Assembly: GCA_045430345.1 (NCBI GenBank)
Contig: JAILXT010000004.1
Location: 372,001-436,000 of the forward strand
Length of the DNA stretch: 64,000 nucleotides
Direction of reading: 5' to 3'
From: Agarilytica sp045430345
Lineage (GTDB): Bacteria; Pseudomonadota; Gammaproteobacteria; Pseudomonadales; Cellvibrionaceae
Shown: positions 8,878-17,611 of the stretch, in pieces
How positions within the stretch are numbered: the stretch's first letter is position 1
Layout of the letters: every line of letters starts with the position of its first letter
Position numbers and translations under genes: made by a program
Notes under the pieces: generated by a model
Databases searched by the model: none
What the model was told of the DNA's origin: nothing
Seen by the model: only the letters and a program-made list of their open reading frames with translations

Positions 8878-9333
8878 CTAAATCATTCCTTCTGCTAACG
8901 CCGTCGCAAACCCCTCGACTAGTTCATCCATTTGCCCGTAAAAGGCGTCTTGAAAGGGCCCTTTTAAAATGAGTGCTTTCGAGGCTTTTGACCAGCCTAG
9001 CCCTTGTAAAATACTTTCTGTTGAACGTTTGGCACCGTTACCATCATTGCCCGCGCGGACGACCAGTATGTATGGTAAGCCGCGTTTTTTGTCGATGATG
9101 TGATCGTAGATACGGTCGAACATGTCTTTCAGTGCGCCGCTCATATAACCGAAGTTCTCGGTGGTGAACAATATGATGCCGTCGGCTTGTTCAACCGTGG
9201 TAGCGCTTACGTCGAAGGGGCTAAGAATCCTTACATGGAGACTTTCAAGGGCTTGAATAGCGTGATGGCAGCTCTCAAGAAGTGCTTGTGTGTTGGGGGA
9301 TGGGGTGTGGGCGATGATCAGTAACTGTTTCAT
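8878..9333 (-). CDS. Flavodoxin-like / NADPH-dependent FMN reductase-family protein
   Basis: This 151-residue flavodoxin-fold protein begins with MKQLLIIAHTPSPNTQ, the loop that holds the FMN phosphate. TTENFGYMSGALKDMFDRIYD is typical of flavin-binding reductase-like proteins such as the WrbA or NADPH-dependent FMN reductase groups. It is probably a cytoplasmic oxidoreductase; the substrate cannot be told from sequence. It lies upstream of the peroxidase gene on the same strand and may be co-transcribed with it. Confidence 0.82.
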   Translation of the reverse strand: MKQLLIIAHTPSPNTQALLESCHHAIQALESLHVRILSPFDVSATTVEQADGIILFTTENFGYMSGALKDMFDRIYDHIIDKKRGLPYILVVRAGNDGNGAKRSTESILQGLGWSKASKALILKGPFQDAFYGQMDELVEGFATALAEGMI

Positions 9334-9670
9334 ACAGGTCTTTTAGATGCTTTTCAGTGTTTTAGCCGCTTCTAGGGCTGATTCTAGTGTATCTGTTGCG
9401 CTAAAGTCTCTATAATTGCTCGCCTCGTCGCATGGCCTCTGGCTTACTAGTCTGGATGGCAACTTGCGTAAGTTCTTGATATCCCAAATAAAATTCTCAT
9501 TGGCTCGCGCTTAAGAATATGGGCGTATGAGGGAATTGTGTGTAATATCAATTGCTTACAACTCTTTTTTGCGCCTAAACACGGAATCTAGGATAATTGC
9601 CGGATTTTCCGGGGCGGGCTAAACCGCGAAACCTTTTCATAATCATATTGCCCATTAGGAGACTCTAAAA
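9334..9670. other. Intergenic region upstream of ndk
   Basis: About 340 bases between the divergent reductase and ndk genes. I see no coding potential. The right half holds a candidate ndk promoter (listed separately) and the ribosome binding site taggag just before the ndk start. Confidence 0.5.
9569..9597 (+). promoter_or_regulatory. Candidate sigma70 promoter for ndk
   Basis: TTGCGC at 9569-9574 and GATAAT at 9592-9597 are separated by 17 bases, about 75 bases before the ndk start. The match to sigma70 consensus is fair; assignment is by eye only. Confidence 0.4.
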
Positions 9671-10096
9671 ATGGCCGTAGAACGTACTCTATCTATCGTA
9701 AAACCTGACGCTGTAGCAGACAATGTTATCGGTAAAATATACAGCCGCTTTGAAAAAGCAGGCCTTAAAATCGCTGCTGCCAAGTTGATGCAGTTAGACG
9801 ACGACAAAGCAGGTGGTTTTTATGCTGAGCATAAAGAGCGTCCTTTCTTTGGTGAGCTAGTAGAATTCATGACTTCAGGACCGGTTATGGTACAAGTGCT
9901 TGAAGGCGAGAACGCTGTTGCCTTAAACCGCGACTTGATGGGTGCTACTAACCCAGCGGATGCGGCTGAAGGCACAATTCGTAAAGACTTTGCTGAATCA
10001 GTTGGTCGTAATGCAGTACACGGTTCTGATTCTGCTGAATCTGCCGCTCGTGAAATCGCTTACTTTTTTGATGCTTCAGAAGTGTGTGCTCGATAA
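9671..10096 (+). CDS. ndk: Nucleoside diphosphate kinase
   Basis: This 141-residue enzyme balances nucleoside triphosphate pools by moving the gamma phosphate through a phospho-histidine. The active histidine is H117 in GRNAVHGSDS, and the N-terminal ERTLSIVKPDAV and the RPFFGELVEFMTSGPV segment are typical. Length equals the bacterial norm. The ATG follows a good ribosome binding site (taggagactctaaaa). The order ndk-rlmN-pilF is as in Pseudomonas. Confidence 0.98.
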   Translation: MAVERTLSIVKPDAVADNVIGKIYSRFEKAGLKIAAAKLMQLDDDKAGGFYAEHKERPFFGELVEFMTSGPVMVQVLEGENAVALNRDLMGATNPADAAEGTIRKDFAESVGRNAVHGSDSAESAAREIAYFFDASEVCAR

Positions 10097-10116
10097 GTTA
10101 GCGTAATATTTAAGTG

Positions 10117-11313
10117 ATGAGTTCGAAGATGTCTGATTCTCTAAGTGAAGGCCAAACCCCAGAAGTTGATGCTGAGAAGATCAACCTAATGGGGATGAGT
10201 GAAGAAAAGCTGAAGGCTTTTTTTGTCTCATTTGGAGAAAAGCCCTTTCGGGCCACACAAATATTAAAGTGGATACACCAGTATGGTGTATCCGACTTTG
10301 ACGAAATGACGAATGTGAGTAAAAGCTTACGTCAAAAGTTGAAGGAAATTGCCGTCATTGAAGCGCCCGAAGTGATACAAATGTGGGACTCTTCTGATGG
10401 AACACGTAAATTCTTAATCCGTGTGGGTGGCGATAACGCTATCGAGACGGTGTATATCCCAGATGATGAGCGCGGTACCTTGTGTGTTTCTTCCCAGGTT
10501 GGCTGCTCATTAGATTGCAGTTTTTGTGCGACGGGAAAACAAGGTTTTAACCGCGATTTAACCGCCTCAGAAATTATTGGTCAGGTTTGGCAAGCGGCGA
10601 AATCGTTTGGTCAATTTGGTGAAAAAGCCCCTCGTAAGATAACCAACGTCGTCATGATGGGAATGGGTGAGCCTCTGTTGAACTTCGATAATGTCGTCGA
10701 TTCAATGAATCTGATGATGAACGATTTTTGCTACGGTTTATCTAAACGTCGCGTTACGTTAAGCACCTCTGGTGTTGTGCCCCAGCTAGATCGTTTGGGC
10801 GATCATACTGATGCTTGCTTAGCGATTTCATTGCATGCACCTAATGACGAACTGCGAAATCAGTTGGTCCCCATCAATAAAAAATACCCAATTGATCAGC
10901 TTTTAGCGTCTGCTACCCGCTATATAAAGGGCCTGCCCGATAATCGTCGCAAAATTACGATTGAGTATACGCTTATTGATCAATTGAATGACCGGACTGA
11001 GCATGCACATGAATTGGCTGAATTGTTGAAGGATGTTCCGGTCAAAATTAACTTAATTCCCTTTAATCCGTTTTCGCTTTCACAGTATAAGCGCGCGAGC
11101 AATAACGCTATACGACGTTTTCAAACCATCTTGATTGAAGCCGGATTTACCACCACTGTGCGTACAACACGCGGTGAGGATATCGACGCGGCTTGTGGTC
11201 AGCTTGCCGGTCAAGTAAATGATAGAACCAAAAGAAGTGAACGCTATAAAATTGATATGGCGGCATTTGAGAAAAGTGAAGCCGATATCATTCCCGTGAG
11301 GATTGTTCAGTAG
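10117..11313 (+). CDS. rlmN: RlmN, dual-specificity 23S rRNA/tRNA adenine-C2 methyltransferase
   Basis: This radical SAM enzyme of about 398 residues methylates C2 of A2503 in 23S rRNA and A37 of some tRNAs. The radical SAM triad is CSLDCSFC (C130, C134, C137), followed by MMGMGEPLLNFDNV and the C-terminal TTVRTTRGEDIDAACGQLAG with the conserved mechanistic cysteine. Possible starts are GTG 10114, ATG 10117 and ATG 10129; the first residues are variable, so the exact start is open. Confidence 0.96.
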   Translation: MSSKMSDSLSEGQTPEVDAEKINLMGMSEEKLKAFFVSFGEKPFRATQILKWIHQYGVSDFDEMTNVSKSLRQKLKEIAVIEAPEVIQMWDSSDGTRKFLIRVGGDNAIETVYIPDDERGTLCVSSQVGCSLDCSFCATGKQGFNRDLTASEIIGQVWQAAKSFGQFGEKAPRKITNVVMMGMGEPLLNFDNVVDSMNLMMNDFCYGLSKRRVTLSTSGVVPQLDRLGDHTDACLAISLHAPNDELRNQLVPINKKYPIDQLLASATRYIKGLPDNRRKITIEYTLIDQLNDRTEHAHELAELLKDVPVKINLIPFNPFSLSQYKRASNNAIRRFQTILIEAGFTTTVRTTRGEDIDAACGQLAGQVNDRTKRSERYKIDMAAFEKSEADIIPVRIVQ

Positions 11314-11327
11314 TAGTGGTTTAAATA

Positions 11328-11402
11328 GTGACGGAACTAAACGAGTTGCTTAAAAATAATAATATTCGTTATCGCCTGAATCTGAAGCAGCGAATTAAAT
11401 GA
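11328..11402 (+). CDS. Possible 24-residue leader ORF overlapping the pilF start
   Basis: A GTG-initiated frame of 24 codons (MTELNELLKNNN and on, rich in Leu, Asn and basic residues) ends in TGA at 11400-11402, which overlaps the pilF ATG as ATGA. The overlap is the usual form of translational coupling. There is no clear ribosome binding site before the GTG and no homologue is known to me, so this may be chance. Confidence 0.25.
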   Translation: MTELNELLKNNNIRYRLNLKQRIK

Positions 11403-12223
11403 AAGATACTTCTATGACTTGTAACACTTTTAAATATACGAAATTGTTGAAAAAAGACGTTTTTTTTACGCTCATTTGTGTGTTGATGCTGTCTTTGTCT
11501 GGATGTGTCACGGTAACGGATTCATCTAAACCAAAAGTAGATAAGCGCAAGCTGTTGGAATCTAACGTTAAGTTAGGGATGGCTTATCTAAATCAGGGGC
11601 ATCGCGATAACGCCCTGCGTTCCTTTACTAAAGCCCTAGAAATTGATAAGTCTTCCGCTGAAGCTCATCTTGGTATGGCATTAATTCACCAGGTGAATGG
11701 TGAGTGGGATATGGCCGATAAGCGTTTCCAGAAAGCGTTAAAGTCTCGTGCTGATTTCTCAAAGTCTAATATCCAATTTTCCTATGCTCGTTTTCTCATG
11801 GATAAGGATGATTACGAAGCCGCTTTCAAATTGTTTGAAATTACATCTAATGACCTGTCTTATGGTCGACGCGTAAATGCTTTATTTAATTTGGGTTTAT
11901 GTGCTGAAAAGTTGGGCGATCCGGCTCGAGCCGTAGCGGCATATGAGCATGCGCTAAATATCAATAAAAACTTTGCGCCAGCGGCATTAGAACTAGCGCA
12001 TAAGAATTTTGATGATGAAAACTACGCGGCAGCGAAAAAATATCTTGATGTATTTGCTCGGAATTCTCGCCAGTCCGCGAGAAGCTTGTGGTTGGGGATT
12101 CGTATTGAACGTATTTTTGAAAACCAAGATAAAGAAGCGAGCTACGCGTTGGCGTTGAAAAACCTTCACCCATACTCCCGAGAATTTTTAGAGTACAAGA
12201 AACTCTTAGAGGCGGATAAGTAG
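11399..12223 (+). CDS. pilF: PilF/PilW, type IV pilus biogenesis TPR lipoprotein (pilotin)
   Basis: This 274-residue outer-membrane lipoprotein has a signal peptide ending in a lipobox, LSLSGC with C36 as the lipidated residue. Six or so TPR-like repeats follow, starting at KLGMAYLNQGHRDNALRSF and continuing through FNLGLCAEKLGDPARAVAAY. PilF is the pilotin that takes the secretin PilQ to the outer membrane and helps it multimerise. The rlmN-pilF-rodZ-ispG order matches Pseudomonas. An inner ATG at 11414 is an alternative start and would leave the lipobox intact. Confidence 0.92.
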   Translation: MKDTSMTCNTFKYTKLLKKDVFFTLICVLMLSLSGCVTVTDSSKPKVDKRKLLESNVKLGMAYLNQGHRDNALRSFTKALEIDKSSAEAHLGMALIHQVNGEWDMADKRFQKALKSRADFSKSNIQFSYARFLMDKDDYEAAFKLFEITSNDLSYGRRVNALFNLGLCAEKLGDPARAVAAYEHALNINKNFAPAALELAHKNFDDENYAAAKKYLDVFARNSRQSARSLWLGIRIERIFENQDKEASYALALKNLHPYSREFLEYKKLLEADK

Positions 12224-12226
12224 GTT

Positions 12227-13153
12227 ATGAGTGAGTTTACCGAACACGATATCGCTATGATGCCCAACTGGGCCGATCTACGAGATGCCAAAGGGATTAG
12301 CTTAGAGCAGATCGCGGAGCAAACGAATATCCCTGTGAAGAAGCTGGCGGCGATAGAGTCTCACCAATTCGATAGTTTGGGATCGGAGACCTTCGCATTA
12401 GGTTATTTACGCTCATATGCAAAAATATTGGGCGAAGATGCCGAGACTTTTGTCCAGGTGTATCGTGATGCTTTTGCGGTTGAGCCTGTGCCCACAGCTC
12501 GGCATACACAAGTGATTGCGGCGGTTAACCCGCTAAACCCCATATTTAAGAAGCTGAATATTCTTCATATATCTCTGGGCGTGATCGTTATATGGGTCTT
12601 GGCCATGTTGATCATGGGCGGAGACGAACAAGAAGAAAACCTTACGCTGCAGGCGCCGTCTGCTGATGTAGCGGGTGAAGTTGCACCGCGCGCGGCGCAA
12701 CAGCAGCCCTATAGCAACAAATATGAGGATGCGATTGTAAGTCAGCCGGTAGAGGATGATACCGAGAGTGTTGACCTCAGCGGAGATTCAGGTCAAGAAG
12801 CGGCGGAGGAAGATGGCGCTAGTAGTGAGGCCTTAGCGGCAGATGTTGCTGATACAGCCGGTGAACTTGGGGCTGAGGTCGCAGATGAACTGGCTGGGGA
12901 CTCTGGGCTGGAGGAGGACCTCCTCATTTTCAGCTTTAGCGAAGATTGCTGGCTAGAGGTTAAAGATTCTACGGGAAGTGTACTGATTGCAGAACTCCAG
13001 AGGAAAGGGGATAATCAGCGCGTTTTTGGACAGCCTCCCTTTGAGGTCATGCTAGGTAACGCGCGAGTGGTCACTCTCACCCGCAACGGTGACGTTGTGC
13101 CGGTGCAGGCGAGGCTGGGCAAAAAGACCTTACGCTTTACTGTCCCCCGCTAA
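12227..13153 (+). CDS. rodZ: RodZ, cytoskeletal membrane protein
   Basis: This 308-residue protein has the RodZ architecture: a cytoplasmic helix-turn-helix domain (about residues 15-85, ISLEQIAEQTNIPVKKLAAI), one transmembrane helix at about 110-131 (ILHISLGVIVIWVLAMLIMG), an acidic Ala/Glu-rich low-complexity linker (about 140-230), and a periplasmic beta domain (LLIFSFSEDCWLEV to the end). RodZ links MreB filaments to the elongation machinery. It starts 3 bases after the pilF stop. Confidence 0.94.
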   Translation: MSEFTEHDIAMMPNWADLRDAKGISLEQIAEQTNIPVKKLAAIESHQFDSLGSETFALGYLRSYAKILGEDAETFVQVYRDAFAVEPVPTARHTQVIAAVNPLNPIFKKLNILHISLGVIVIWVLAMLIMGGDEQEENLTLQAPSADVAGEVAPRAAQQQPYSNKYEDAIVSQPVEDDTESVDLSGDSGQEAAEEDGASSEALAADVADTAGELGAEVADELAGDSGLEEDLLIFSFSEDCWLEVKDSTGSVLIAELQRKGDNQRVFGQPPFEVMLGNARVVTLTRNGDVVPVQARLGKKTLRFTVPR

Positions 13154-13173
13154 AAAATAGGTCTTAGGTAAGC

Positions 13174-14286
13174 ATGCATTGTGAATCACCCATAAAGCGT
13201 CGTAAATCTCGCCAGATTATGGTGGGAGACGTTCCTGTTGGTGGTGATGCACCAATATCCGTTCAAAGTATGACAAACACGGAAACGACGGATGTAGCCG
13301 CAACCGTCGCTCAGATACAGCGTATTCAAGATGCTGGTGCGGACATCGTACGTGTTTCGGTTCCCTCCATGGATGCTGCCGATGCATTTGGTGAAATACG
13401 CAAGCAGGTCTCGATTCCTCTTGTTGCCGATATTCATTTTGATTACCGCATTGCACTTAAGGTGGCTGACTTAGGGGTTGATTGCCTGCGTATTAACCCA
13501 GGCAATATTGGCCGCGAAAAGCGTATCTTGGCGGTGGTTGATAAAGCGCGGGATTTGAATATACCGATCCGTATCGGCGTGAACGCTGGCTCCTTAGAAA
13601 AAGATATTCAGAAGAAATATGGTGAACCTACGCCAGCAGCTTTGGTTGAATCTGCCTTACGTCATGTCGATATTCTCGACAAGCTAGATTTCCAAAACTT
13701 CAAAGTCAGTGTGAAGGCAAGTGATGTCTTTATGGCTGTTGAAGCGTACAGGCTATTGGCGAAGCAAATAGAGCAGCCTCTACATCTCGGCATTACTGAG
13801 GCGGGCGGTTTACGCTCAGGAACGGTGAAATCTTCCGTTGGCCTCGGCATGTTATTAATGGATGGCATTGGTGACACTATCCGTATTTCTCTCGCGGCTG
13901 ATCCGGTAGAAGAAATCAAAGTCGGTTGGGATATTCTCAAAAGTTTAAAGCTCCGCAGTAAGGGGATTAACTTTATTGCGTGTCCTAGCTGTTCACGTCA
14001 GAACTTTGATGTGATTAAAACAATGAATGAATTAGAAACACGCTTGGAAGACATCACTGTCCCCATGGATGTTGCCGTTATCGGTTGCGTTGTAAATGGG
14101 CCGGGTGAGGCGAAGGAAGCGGACATCGGTTTAGCGGGCGGAACACCTAAAAATTTGGTATACGTCGACGGTGAGCCCAACGACAAATTAGAGCAAGATA
14201 ATCTTATTGATGATTTAGAACGGCTCATTCGTAAGAAAGCTGATGCAAAGCTTGCTGAATCAGAAAACCTAATCGCAAAAGCGTAA
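13174..14286 (+). CDS. ispG: IspG (GcpE), MEcPP reductase
   Basis: This 370-residue 4Fe-4S enzyme converts 2-C-methylerythritol cyclodiphosphate to HMBPP in the MEP isoprenoid pathway. The N-terminal TIM-barrel part shows VQSMTNTETTDV and LVADIHFDYRIAL. The cluster cysteines are in ACPSCSRQNFDV and GCVVNGPGEAKEAD near the C-terminus. Length is normal for gammaproteobacteria. The next enzyme of the pathway, IspH, is encoded at 51013 in this window. Confidence 0.98.
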   Translation: MHCESPIKRRKSRQIMVGDVPVGGDAPISVQSMTNTETTDVAATVAQIQRIQDAGADIVRVSVPSMDAADAFGEIRKQVSIPLVADIHFDYRIALKVADLGVDCLRINPGNIGREKRILAVVDKARDLNIPIRIGVNAGSLEKDIQKKYGEPTPAALVESALRHVDILDKLDFQNFKVSVKASDVFMAVEAYRLLAKQIEQPLHLGITEAGGLRSGTVKSSVGLGMLLMDGIGDTIRISLAADPVEEIKVGWDILKSLKLRSKGINFIACPSCSRQNFDVIKTMNELETRLEDITVPMDVAVIGCVVNGPGEAKEADIGLAGGTPKNLVYVDGEPNDKLEQDNLIDDLERLIRKKADAKLAESENLIAKA

Positions 14287-14335
14287 TCCCGTACGTTAAC
14301 CATTAGAGCGTTATAACGAGCAGATAAAGAGCACC

Positions 14336-15613
14336 ATGGGGTCAAAGACAATACAAGCCGTTAAGGGCATGAACGACGTTTTACCTTCAGATTCGCCTGC
14401 GTGGCAGTATCTGGAGTCGACCGTCACTGCGTTATTTCAGAGCTACGGCTATCAGGAAATTCGATTTCCGACGATGGAAAAAACAGAGCTATTTCATCGC
14501 GGCATTGGTGAAGTGACCGACATTGTCGAAAAGGAGATGTACACCTTTACGGATAAAGGCGGTGACAGTTTAACTTTGCGTCCCGAGGGCACCGCGAGCT
14601 GTGTAAGGGCGTGTGAGCAGCATAAATTGTTGTTTGACCGCGGGGCTCTCGTTCAGAAGCTTTGGTACACAGGTCCCATGTTTCGCCATGAGCGTCCTCA
14701 AAAAGGGCGCTTGCGTCAATTTCATCAATTTGGAATCGAGACCTTCGGTTTGCCTGGTCCTGATATTGATGTGGAGTTATTAATACTCACATCGAAACTG
14801 TGGCAAGAGCTCGGTATTGACGATGCGGTTGAGTTGCAGATAAATACAATTGGTAGCAGTGAAGCGCGAAAAAGTTATCGTGCGGCACTGATTGAGTTTT
14901 TGTCTGAACATAAAGATCGTTTGGATGAAGATAGCGCGCGGAGGATTGATTCAAACCCCTTGCGTGTATTAGACAGTAAAGACCCGAATACACAGGAATT
15001 ACTGAACGACGCGCCGGCGTTGTTTGATTACCTTGATGATGAGTCTAAAACCCATTTCGATACCTTGAAGTCACTTTTAGATAGTCAAGGTATTGCGTAT
15101 ACGGTGAACCCTCGTCTGGTCCGTGGTTTAGATTATTACGGTAAAACTGTATTTGAGTGGGTGACGACTAAGCTTGGCGCCCAGGGGACTATCTGTGGCG
15201 GCGGACGTTATGATGGCCTCGTAGAAGAGTTGGGGGGAAAGCCGACACCTGCAGTAGGTTTCGGTATGGGGATTGAGCGCTTAATTCTCTTATTGGAAGA
15301 ATTAAATGTTATTCCTGAGGATATATATCGTTCTGCAGACGTCTACTTAGTGGTCGCAGGGGACGTATTGCCTCACGCTTTTGCAATATCGGAAAATATT
15401 CGATCGGCGTTACCGTATTTACGATTGCAAATGCATTGTGGCGGTGGCAGTTTTAAAAGCCAAATGAAAAAAGCGGATAAGAGCGGGGCCGACATCGCGC
15501 TTATCCTTGGAGAAAACGAGGCCCAAGAGGGTGTTGTTTCCGTAAAATATCTGCGTGAAGAAAAAGCGCAACATACCGTTAAATTTGACGAAATTATAAA
15601 AACTCTAAGTTGA
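14336..15613 (+). CDS. hisS: Histidyl-tRNA synthetase
   Basis: This 425-residue class II synthetase charges tRNA-His. Motif 2 is visible as YTGPMFRHERPQKGRLRQFHQ, the histidine-specific segments as LVRGLDYYGKTVFEW, and motif 3 as GFGMGIERL. The C-terminal anticodon-binding domain starts near residue 330. The ATG lies 50 bases after ispG within the same transcription unit. Confidence 0.98.
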   Translation: MGSKTIQAVKGMNDVLPSDSPAWQYLESTVTALFQSYGYQEIRFPTMEKTELFHRGIGEVTDIVEKEMYTFTDKGGDSLTLRPEGTASCVRACEQHKLLFDRGALVQKLWYTGPMFRHERPQKGRLRQFHQFGIETFGLPGPDIDVELLILTSKLWQELGIDDAVELQINTIGSSEARKSYRAALIEFLSEHKDRLDEDSARRIDSNPLRVLDSKDPNTQELLNDAPALFDYLDDESKTHFDTLKSLLDSQGIAYTVNPRLVRGLDYYGKTVFEWVTTKLGAQGTICGGGRYDGLVEELGGKPTPAVGFGMGIERLILLLEELNVIPEDIYRSADVYLVVAGDVLPHAFAISENIRSALPYLRLQMHCGGGSFKSQMKKADKSGADIALILGENEAQEGVVSVKYLREEKAQHTVKFDEIIKTLS

Positions 15614-15632
15614 GTACGTTAGGAGAAAACCA

Positions 15633-16424
15633 GTGGCAGATCATTTGACAGAAGAAGAACAAATCCAAGCGTTAAAAGAGTGGTGGAAAACCTATTGGAA
15701 ATCGATAGTGATTCCCGTTGTCGCTGTTGCTGGTGGTTACTATGGTTGGAATGTGTGGGAAGACCAAAAAGCGGCAACTGCTGCACAAGCGAGCGATCAA
15801 TACGCGAGTCTGATCTCCGCGATGGAGACCGCGCCGGGCGCAGAGTTAAGTGAAGAAAAGCGTTCAGAGTCTTCAGTATTGGCGACACAGATCACGCAAG
15901 ATTACGCAGGTAGTTTATACGCTGACCAAGCCAACTTAATCTTGGCTCGCTTAGCCGTTGATGAGAAAGATCTTCCTAAAGCTGAGGGCTATTTGCAGCG
16001 TGTTGTTGATGCGGGTGCAAATAATGCGATCAAAGATTTAGCTAAAGCGCGTTTGGCTCGGGTTAAATTAGCCTTGGGCAGCTTAGATGCTGCGCTAGCG
16101 TTAGTGGCGGTTTCTGGCGATTCTAAATATGCGTCGCTATTTGCTGAAATTCGCGGCGACGTGCTTGCCGCTCAAGGTAAAACCGATGCCGCTAAAACGG
16201 CATTTCAAGAATCAATGGATAGCTTGTCTCCACAGGAATTCCAACGTCGCAGTATTCTCCAAATCAAACTAGATGGTGCAGACATATTGGCGCTTTCTCC
16301 CGAGGCTCCGAGCGCTACCGAACCTTCAGCTGAAGACGCTGGAGTTGAGGAAGATGAAGCTACTGATGCTGAGACAAGTGAAGTGAAAGATACTCCTGCT
16401 GGTGATGTGGCGGAGAACTCTTAA
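15633..16424 (+). CDS. yfgM: YfgM-like TPR membrane protein
   Basis: This 263-residue inner-membrane protein has a short cytoplasmic N-terminus, one membrane segment near residues 23-42 (SIVIPVVAVAGGYYGWNVW), then a periplasmic TPR-like region and a Glu/Ala-rich acidic tail of about 40 residues. YfgM partners PpiD and SecYEG in E. coli and handles exported proteins. It starts with GTG after a good ribosome binding site (aggagaaaacca). It overlaps bamB by one base. Confidence 0.9.
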   Translation: MADHLTEEEQIQALKEWWKTYWKSIVIPVVAVAGGYYGWNVWEDQKAATAAQASDQYASLISAMETAPGAELSEEKRSESSVLATQITQDYAGSLYADQANLILARLAVDEKDLPKAEGYLQRVVDAGANNAIKDLAKARLARVKLALGSLDAALALVAVSGDSKYASLFAEIRGDVLAAQGKTDAAKTAFQESMDSLSPQEFQRRSILQIKLDGADILALSPEAPSATEPSAEDAGVEEDEATDAETSEVKDTPAGDVAENS

Positions 16425-17590
16425 TGCTGCGTGTTGTATCCATATTTTTACTCTCCCTCTTTGTTTTTGCATGTTCGTCTAACGATACGAAAGACGAGCG
16501 GAAAGAAAAAAAAGAAGAGCGTGAAGCCGCTGAGCTAGAGAAGTTCGACAAAAGTGTAAAAGCGAAGCGACTATGGAAAGCGAGTGCCGGGGAGGGTGAT
16601 GGGCGTAAATACTTGCGTTTAACGCCTGCTATTTTTGGTGACGTGATATATGCCGCGGATTCTGATGGGAATGTAAGGGCATTTGGTTTAGGTGACGGGA
16701 AGCGCCGCTGGAAGACGGACACTGACGCATCAGTATCAGGTGGCGTAGGCGCATATTTAGATACCGTTGCTGCGGGTACACTTGATGGCAAAGTCATTGC
16801 GCTTGACTCTGATAGTGGTGACGTTAGATGGACCGCTCAGACAAGTAGTGAGATATTGGCTGTACCGGCGGTGAGTGCATCTTTGGTTGTTGTGCAAACT
16901 ATCGATGCACGAGTGTTTGCGTTTGATAGTAAAAATGGTGAGTTGCGTTGGTCCTATGATCACCTCACACCGGTTTTGAGTTTACGAGGGACATCCTCTC
17001 CCTTGATCAATGGCAATCAAGTGATATGTGCATTTGATAATGGTCAGATTATCAGTTTCTCGCTTGCAGATGGTTCCCGTACCTGGGAGGCCAGGGTCAG
17101 TCAGCCAAAAGGTAAAACCGATCTGGAAAGAATCGTAGACATTGATGGGACGCCAGCCGTCAAAAATGGATTGGTATATTCTGGCAGTTACCAAGGAAAC
17201 CTGTTCGCCTTCGTTTTGGCTAAAGGCAATCCTATATGGAAGCAGGAAATATCCACCTATCGTGCTTTATCCGTTTCTAATGACAAGGTTTTTGTCAGCA
17301 CAGCCGACTCTCATGTCGTTGCCTATAATGCATCGAATGGTGAAGAGGTGTGGCGAAATGAAGCGTTGCAGTATCGTGAAATTGGCGCACCAGCAACGGT
17401 CGGTCGGCATGTTGCGACTATTGATCGTGATGGCTACTTACATATTTTATCCCAACAAGATGGGCAGTTCGTCGAGCGATTAAAACCCGCTGGTAATGGA
17501 TTCAACGCCCCAATGATCACGCACTTAGGAAAACTCTACATTCTCAGCGATGATGGCAAGTTGAGCGCATACGAGCTATCCTCGCGTTAA
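16424..17590 (+). CDS. bamB: BamB, outer-membrane assembly lipoprotein
   Basis: This 388-residue BAM complex lipoprotein has a short signal peptide with the lipobox VFAC (C17). An eight-bladed PQQ/WD-like propeller follows, shown by repeated blade motifs such as GDGKRRWKTDTDASVSGG, DSGDVRWTAQ, KNGELRWSYDH and NGEEVWRNEA. It starts on the yfgM stop (TAATG). A Lys/Glu-rich charged stretch at about residues 24-50 precedes the propeller. Confidence 0.96.
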   Translation: MLRVVSIFLLSLFVFACSSNDTKDERKEKKEEREAAELEKFDKSVKAKRLWKASAGEGDGRKYLRLTPAIFGDVIYAADSDGNVRAFGLGDGKRRWKTDTDASVSGGVGAYLDTVAAGTLDGKVIALDSDSGDVRWTAQTSSEILAVPAVSASLVVVQTIDARVFAFDSKNGELRWSYDHLTPVLSLRGTSSPLINGNQVICAFDNGQIISFSLADGSRTWEARVSQPKGKTDLERIVDIDGTPAVKNGLVYSGSYQGNLFAFVLAKGNPIWKQEISTYRALSVSNDKVFVSTADSHVVAYNASNGEEVWRNEALQYREIGAPATVGRHVATIDRDGYLHILSQQDGQFVERLKPAGNGFNAPMITHLGKLYILSDDGKLSAYELSSR

Positions 17591-17611
17591 ACTGCACTTA
17601 GAGTAATTTCC

